Source: JBFWRI01 sp050248995
GTDB taxonomy: Bacteria > Pseudomonadota > Alphaproteobacteria > JAIXQD01
NCBI GenBank assembly: GCA_050248995.1
Contig: JBFWRI010000004.1
Span: 1-64,000 of the forward strand
Length of the DNA: 64,000 nt
Direction of reading: 5' to 3'
Shown: piece by piece, positions 60,671 through 64,000 of the stretch
How the letters are laid out: every line of letters starts with the position of its first letter
Numbering within the stretch: the first letter of the stretch is position 1
Program-made: the position numbers and the translations under genes
The notes under the pieces: model-generated
Told to the model about the DNA's origin: nothing
The model's input: only the letters and a program-made list of their open reading frames with translations
The model's database searches: none

Positions 60671-60702
60671 ATAAAGCCGCACACTATGAACGGCGGCTTT
60701 AT
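60671..60702. repeat. 10-base-arm inverted repeat over the XRE start
   Basis: ATAAAGCCGC (60671-60680) and GCGGCTTTAT (60693-60702) are perfect inverted copies around 12 bases. The second arm includes the first bases of an ATG at 60701; the first possible ATG at 60686 is in the loop. It may be an operator or an mRNA hairpin limiting translation. Confidence 0.65.
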
Positions 60703-60937
60703 GAAAAAAACAATCTATAGCGATAAGGTAAGCCACTTGAATGCCTTGTTAGTTGCGGCCCGGAAAGCTTCGGGTCTTACACAGGCAGAGTTGGCAAAGA
60801 AACTGAAGACCCCTCAAAACTTCGTCAGCTATTACGAGCGTGGCGGGCGGCGGCTGGATGTTGTCGAGTTCCTTGAAATCTGTGCCACACTGGGCGCCGA
60901 CCCGGTGAAAATCATCAGGGCGTTGCAGGATAAGTAA
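60686..60937 (+). CDS. XRE-family helix-turn-helix regulator
   Basis: Small DNA-binding protein (83 aa from 60686, 78 aa from 60701; the latter starts MKKTIYSD and is the likelier N-terminus). The HTH is SGLTQAELAKKLKTPQNFVSYYERGGRRLDVVEFLEICATLG, a standard XRE/Cro-type domain covering most of the protein. Divergent from the two-helix membrane protein and followed directly by the DUF6629 gene. Confidence 0.85.
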   Translation: MNGGFMKKTIYSDKVSHLNALLVAARKASGLTQAELAKKLKTPQNFVSYYERGGRRLDVVEFLEICATLGADPVKIIRALQDK

Positions 60938-60939
60938 TT

Positions 60940-61581
60940 ATGTGTTTCTCACCCGTTGCCAGTTTTGCCGCCGGTTCTGCCCTTGTGCTGATCGGCGCAG
61001 CTTCGGTGCATGCGGCCCCGCGCCGCGCTGTGGCGCTGGCACTGGTGCCCGTGCTGTTCGGCATCCAGCAGTTTATCGAGGGCCTGATCTGGCTGCGCCT
61101 GCTTGAAGACCCCGATGCGCTGCTGTTCTGGCTGCCGCGCCTGTATGCGGTGTTCGCCGGCATCATCTGGCCGGTGCTGGTGCCGGCTGCCATCCTGAAT
61201 CTGGAACAGCCCGGCGGACGGCGCACAGCGCTGGTGGTTTTGCTGGGCGCCGGCATCGGCGTGGCGCTGTATGCCGCCTATGCGCTTGTGGTGGAGGGCG
61301 TGGTGGCCAGCATCGCCAACCAGTGCATCCTGTATGTCTCGCCCGACCCGGTGGCAGGCACACCGCTGTTCGTTTACACCTATGCGCTGGCGGCGTGTGG
61401 CGGATTCTTCTTTTCGCGGCACCGCTGCCTGCTGGTGCTGGGCTTCGTGAACCTTGGCGCGTTCCTTTACGCCTACCACATGTATGCGCAGAACTTCAGC
61501 TCGGTCTGGTGTTTCTTCGCCGCGTTGGTCAGCATGCTGATTTATTTCTGTATTCGTCATATCCGCACTTCGCCGCGTTAA
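60940..61581 (+). CDS. DUF6629 membrane protein
   Basis: Polytopic membrane protein (213 aa) starting MCFSPVASFAAG; the MCFSxxAS N-terminus and WFxxR-type length match DUF6629, a group of seven-helix bacterial proteins of unknown function. Six to seven hydrophobic segments are clear. Two bases after the XRE stop, so probably in its transcript. Confidence 0.8.
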   Translation: MCFSPVASFAAGSALVLIGAASVHAAPRRAVALALVPVLFGIQQFIEGLIWLRLLEDPDALLFWLPRLYAVFAGIIWPVLVPAAILNLEQPGGRRTALVVLLGAGIGVALYAAYALVVEGVVASIANQCILYVSPDPVAGTPLFVYTYALAACGGFFFSRHRCLLVLGFVNLGAFLYAYHMYAQNFSSVWCFFAALVSMLIYFCIRHIRTSPR

Positions 61582-61708
61582 CTTTATCAATCGGTATCGG
61601 CAACTGCTTGCGGTATATTTTATCAACGATGCGGAAGCATGCAGACTCATCGAAATGAACGGGCATTTCTGTTTGACTCATCGCTGCACGCGCTCCACGC
61701 TTGCCGCA

Positions 61709-61746
61709 CACATTCACGAACGCGCCGCGTCGTGTTTGTGAATGTG
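61709..61746 (+). ncRNA. Long hairpin upstream of a 38-aa peptide gene
   Basis: CACATTCACGAACGCG (61709-61724) pairs over 16 positions with CGTGTTTGTGAATGTG (61731-61746), two of them G-U on the plus strand, with a 6-base loop. No T-run follows, so it is not a standard terminator. It stands 35 bases before the start of the peptide gene at 61782 and may be a structured leader, a small RNA or a protein site in DNA. Confidence 0.5.
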
Positions 61747-61781
61747 CCCATTTCGGGACAACCCTACAGAAAGGACTGACG

Positions 61782-61898
61782 ATGTCACAGAACCAGCAAC
61801 CCCCTTCTGCAACACCAAACCCGGGCCAGAACCCACAACCGGGCCAAAATCCGAACAATCCGCCACCCCAGGGCGGCAACCAGCAAGCCGGAAAATAA
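61782..61898 (+). CDS. Pro/Asn/Gln/Gly-rich 38-residue peptide
   Basis: Peptide made almost only of Pro, Asn, Gln, Gly and Ala (MSQNQQPPSATPNPGQNPQP... ending GGNQQAGK), intrinsically disordered, with the PGQNPQ unit repeated. AAAGGA 9-10 bases upstream is a good ribosome-binding site. Long hairpin upstream and a 14-base palindrome directly downstream. No known family. Confidence 0.6.
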   Translation: MSQNQQPPSATPNPGQNPQPGQNPNNPPPQGGNQQAGK

Positions 61899-61899
61899 A

Positions 61900-61913
61900 C
61901 CGGCTGCAGCCGG
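61900..61913. repeat. 14-base GC palindrome after the peptide gene
   Basis: CCGGCTGCAGCCGG, perfectly self-complementary, begins one base after the peptide stop. It lacks a T-run, so at best a weak terminator. Confidence 0.5.
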
Positions 61914-62060
61914 CTGCGTGCAACAGCGCAGCCACCCTCTTGGTTAAGCCCTGTCGTATGACCAGCGCGTTCCGTGCGGCGCCATGCCGTGCGGGCGCGC
62001 TGCGGGCGCTTTCGGCGCCGTACCTTGGAAAGTCGCGCCAAATCACTTATTGTGCCCCGC

Positions 62061-64000
62061 ATGGCTTCTTCCCTGCGTATTGCTTACTGGTTTCCCTATG
62101 GCGGCACCGCCGAACAGGCGGATTTCACATATTTCAAGAATACGCTGGCGGCCAAGGGTCACGAAGCCATGTGGTGCAAGAACAGCGACGAAGTGCTGGC
62201 CTATGCGCCCGATTTCGTGCTGATGCCGAACGCCAACGGCGGCAAGCACACGCCGTTCCCCACTTATGTCATCCTGCACGCCAGCTATGAGGCGTATTTC
62301 AAGAACCGCAACTGGCTGATGAACCTGCTGGCCGCCGACGGCCAGTTAAGCATCATGCCCGACCAGACAAAGTTTGTTGAAAAGCTGTTCGCCAGTTACG
62401 GGCGCGTGCCACAGGTTGGCTATTACAGTTACTGGTGTAACAAAACCGATACGCCTGCAAGCAAGGTGGCCGATGTGCTGCGCGCCAAAAAAGGCATCGT
62501 CACATATGTCGGCAACAACTGGGACCGGCGGCGGCTGGCCTTCCTGCACGCGTTCACCGGTACCGACTGGGGCCGCGTGTACGGCCGCGAGGATCGCTGG
62601 GCGGGCTTCGTGCAGAAGCAGGGTTACGGCGGCCCAGTGGGCTTCGATGGCAACGTGGTGCGCGAACTGTACGCCAAAAACGGCATCGGCCTGAACATCC
62701 TTGGCGACGATTACGCGCGCGACAACGTCATCACTAACCGCATCGGCGAGATCTCGTCGGTCGGTGCGGTGACGATTAGCGTGCGTATCCCGTGGCTGGA
62801 AGAAACTTTTGGCGACAGCCTGTATTACTTTGATGAAAACCTTTCCGACCGCGCGACGTTCGCGCAGGTGCGCGATATCTACCAGCATATTCTTGATAAC
62901 CCCGAGGAAGCGATTGAGAAGGCCGCACGCGCCCGCGCCACATTCGAAGCGGGCTTCTGCGCCGATGTGCTGGTCGATAAGCTGCTGCAGTTCCACGCCG
63001 ATTACCAGAACAGCGTCAAGGCCCGCGCCGCGAAAGCGCCCGAAAGCGTGATTGATGTCGTGGTGCTGGATGACAAGGACGACGCCGCGCTGACGAAGAC
63101 CCTGCACAGTATCGACGCACAGGTGGCGGGCGTGCAGCGCGCCATCGTCACCCGCGACCTGTGGAAAGGCCTGCGCGAAGTCACCGCGCCGTATTTCGCC
63201 ATTATGCACGCGAGCGACGCGTGGGATGCCGCGCACTTGCTGCACGTTATGGAAAGGCAGCAGGGTAATTCGTTCTTTTATACCCTGTATGCCGCCGAAT
63301 TCGCACAGCCGCCGATCGGCGACAACGAAACCACCGAACGCCGCCTGCTGATTACGCCGCAACTGTCGGCTGGCGGCGAAAACGTGCTGCAAACGGCGAT
63401 GATGATCGACGACTGCGCGTTTGTGGCGTCGTCGGCGTTGCTGCAGAACTTCCCGATGCCAGTCGAGCCGCTGCCAGCGCTGAATTCGCTGCTATTAAAG
63501 GCGTGGCTGTGGCTGCAGGGCAGTAAAACGTTTGTGCCGCATTGTTCAGCCTTCCCAACCCTGCGTAAGGGCGAAGGGGAAGCCGATATCAAAACGGCCC
63601 AGCAGCAAATTGTGCAGATCCTGAACAGCGTCGCGCACCCGCCGCAAACAGCCGCTGTGCCACCCCATCCTTATGTGACGCTGGGCGAATATATCCGGCA
63701 CCCGGTTATGTTGAAGCCGGATGATAAAGGCCGCTATGTGTCGCAGTATTACCGCGTGCAACCCAGCAGCGCGGTTGAGCGGCCGGCAACATTCGACTGG
63801 CAGCATGCACAGTTTGTTGACGGCATCAGCGGTGGCAACAACACAGTCACGATTACGGCATCCGCGCCCGGCGGTCCGGGCGCTGTTATCCCGTTCATGC
63901 AGCAGGGTTATGAAAACTTTGCCAGCGAAGGTGTGCTGCGCGTGCAGGTAAGCGTCGGCAAGGGCCAGCTGCATGTCGGCTTGCTGCAGAACGGCCTGCC
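62061..64000 (+). CDS. Large CgeB-like glycosyltransferase, partial
   Basis: Frame open from 62061 to the window end (at least 646 residues). The N-terminal part (MASSLRIAYWFPYGGTAEQADF...) and the region around 200-310 (GIGLNILGDDYARDNVITNRIGE, LYYFDENLSDRATFAQVRDIYQHILDNPEEAI) follow the CgeB/GT4-like C-terminal transferase domain. A second, GT2-like degenerate domain (VIDVVVLDDKDDAALTKTLHSIDAQV) follows from about 330, and a beta-rich C-terminal domain from about 545. Likely a surface-glycan enzyme; acceptor unknown. The gene lacks a clear ribosome-binding site. The 3' end is outside the window. Confidence 0.8.
   Translation, partial: MASSLRIAYWFPYGGTAEQADFTYFKNTLAAKGHEAMWCKNSDEVLAYAPDFVLMPNANGGKHTPFPTYVILHASYEAYFKNRNWLMNLLAADGQLSIMPDQTKFVEKLFASYGRVPQVGYYSYWCNKTDTPASKVADVLRAKKGIVTYVGNNWDRRRLAFLHAFTGTDWGRVYGREDRWAGFVQKQGYGGPVGFDGNVVRELYAKNGIGLNILGDDYARDNVITNRIGEISSVGAVTISVRIPWLEETFGDSLYYFDENLSDRATFAQVRDIYQHILDNPEEAIEKAARARATFEAGFCADVLVDKLLQFHADYQNSVKARAAKAPESVIDVVVLDDKDDAALTKTLHSIDAQVAGVQRAIVTRDLWKGLREVTAPYFAIMHASDAWDAAHLLHVMERQQGNSFFYTLYAAEFAQPPIGDNETTERRLLITPQLSAGGENVLQTAMMIDDCAFVASSALLQNFPMPVEPLPALNSLLLKAWLWLQGSKTFVPHCSAFPTLRKGEGEADIKTAQQQIVQILNSVAHPPQTAAVPPHPYVTLGEYIRHPVMLKPDDKGRYVSQYYRVQPSSAVERPATFDWQHAQFVDGISGGNNTVTITASAPGGPGAVIPFMQQGYENFASEGVLRVQVSVGKGQLHVGLLQNGL

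Noticed and set aside
61529..62062. 177-codon minus-strand frame
   Set aside because: Overlaps the DUF6629 end, the hairpin and the peptide gene; Arg/Cys/Trp-rich and not protein-like.
62346..63392. 348-codon minus-strand frame
   Set aside because: Antisense to the glycosyltransferase frame, which has real domain motifs; His- and Arg-rich content is typical of a shadow.

Overview
The window is a stretch of an alphaproteobacterial chromosome, rich in G+C except for a small AT-rich patch near 59.6-60.9 kb. Several independent traits point to Alphaproteobacteria: an atpI-B-E-b'-b operon separate from the F1 genes, FliX and a DUF6468 protein in the flagellar genes, a DksA with only one zinc-finger cysteine, a ctaB-coxF-ctaG order, a CobS/CobT pair close to a J-domain protein and BolA, and an AroK-secreted protein-XerD-AccA run. 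The genus cannot be fixed from sequence alone. The many unrecognised membrane and secreted proteins suggest a poorly sampled lineage.

Layout. 0-4.7 kb: a PhoH-type ATPase with a clear terminator, a SCO-like protein with an altered copper motif, the F0 part of ATP synthase, and an ExoD-like membrane protein. 4.7-26.4 kb: a large flagellar and chemotaxis block. It holds the export gate (fliQ-fliR-flhB, fliO-fliP and an extra FlhB C-terminal-domain paralogue), rod and hook genes (flgB-flgC-fliE, flgF-flgG-flgA-flgH, flgI, a rod-binding protein, fliK, flgD), switch and motor genes (fliL, fliM, motE, a DUF6468 protein), cheY and a cheZ-like gene, a large TPR protein, dksA and fliX. Three well-formed sigma-54 promoters sit directly in front of flgB, flgF and flgI. 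Together with fliX this suggests a Caulobacter-like flagellar hierarchy.

26.5-32.4 kb: a polyprenyl-phosphate glycan or lipid A modification cassette (DPM-like glycosyltransferase, lipid-A N-terminal domain protein, ArnT-like transferase, PAP2 phosphatase), an entericidin-like lipoprotein, two tandem deaminase-fold genes (the second lacks the usual zinc-site cysteines) and tRNA-Pro(CGG). 32.4-47.1 kb: a single-chain glycyl-tRNA synthetase, an M32 carboxypeptidase, and an aa3-type cytochrome oxidase region on both strands (coxB-coxA; ctaB-coxF-ctaG; coxC-DUF983-SURF1). It is interspersed with orphan membrane or secreted proteins, four tiny co-translated genes behind coxA, and a two-gene sugar-acid catabolic operon (an enolase-superfamily dehydratase and a KdgD-like enzyme).

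47-58.5 kb: an unknown membrane protein, a nucleoside hydrolase, CobT/CobS separated from the J-domain protein by two unknown genes, BolA, a ribbon-helix-helix regulator with repeated boxes around its promoter, shikimate kinase, a secreted alpha-helical protein and a XerD-like recombinase. 58.6-64 kb: accA, an AT-rich gene coupled to it by a GTGA overlap, a small membrane protein and XRE regulator flanking a palindrome-rich intergenic region, a DUF6629 membrane protein, a long perfect hairpin ahead of a 38-residue Pro/Asn/Gln/Gly-rich peptide, and a large glycosyltransferase that runs off the end. I saw no CRISPR array, insertion sequence, rRNA or prophage. No stretch longer than 300 bases is without a gene.
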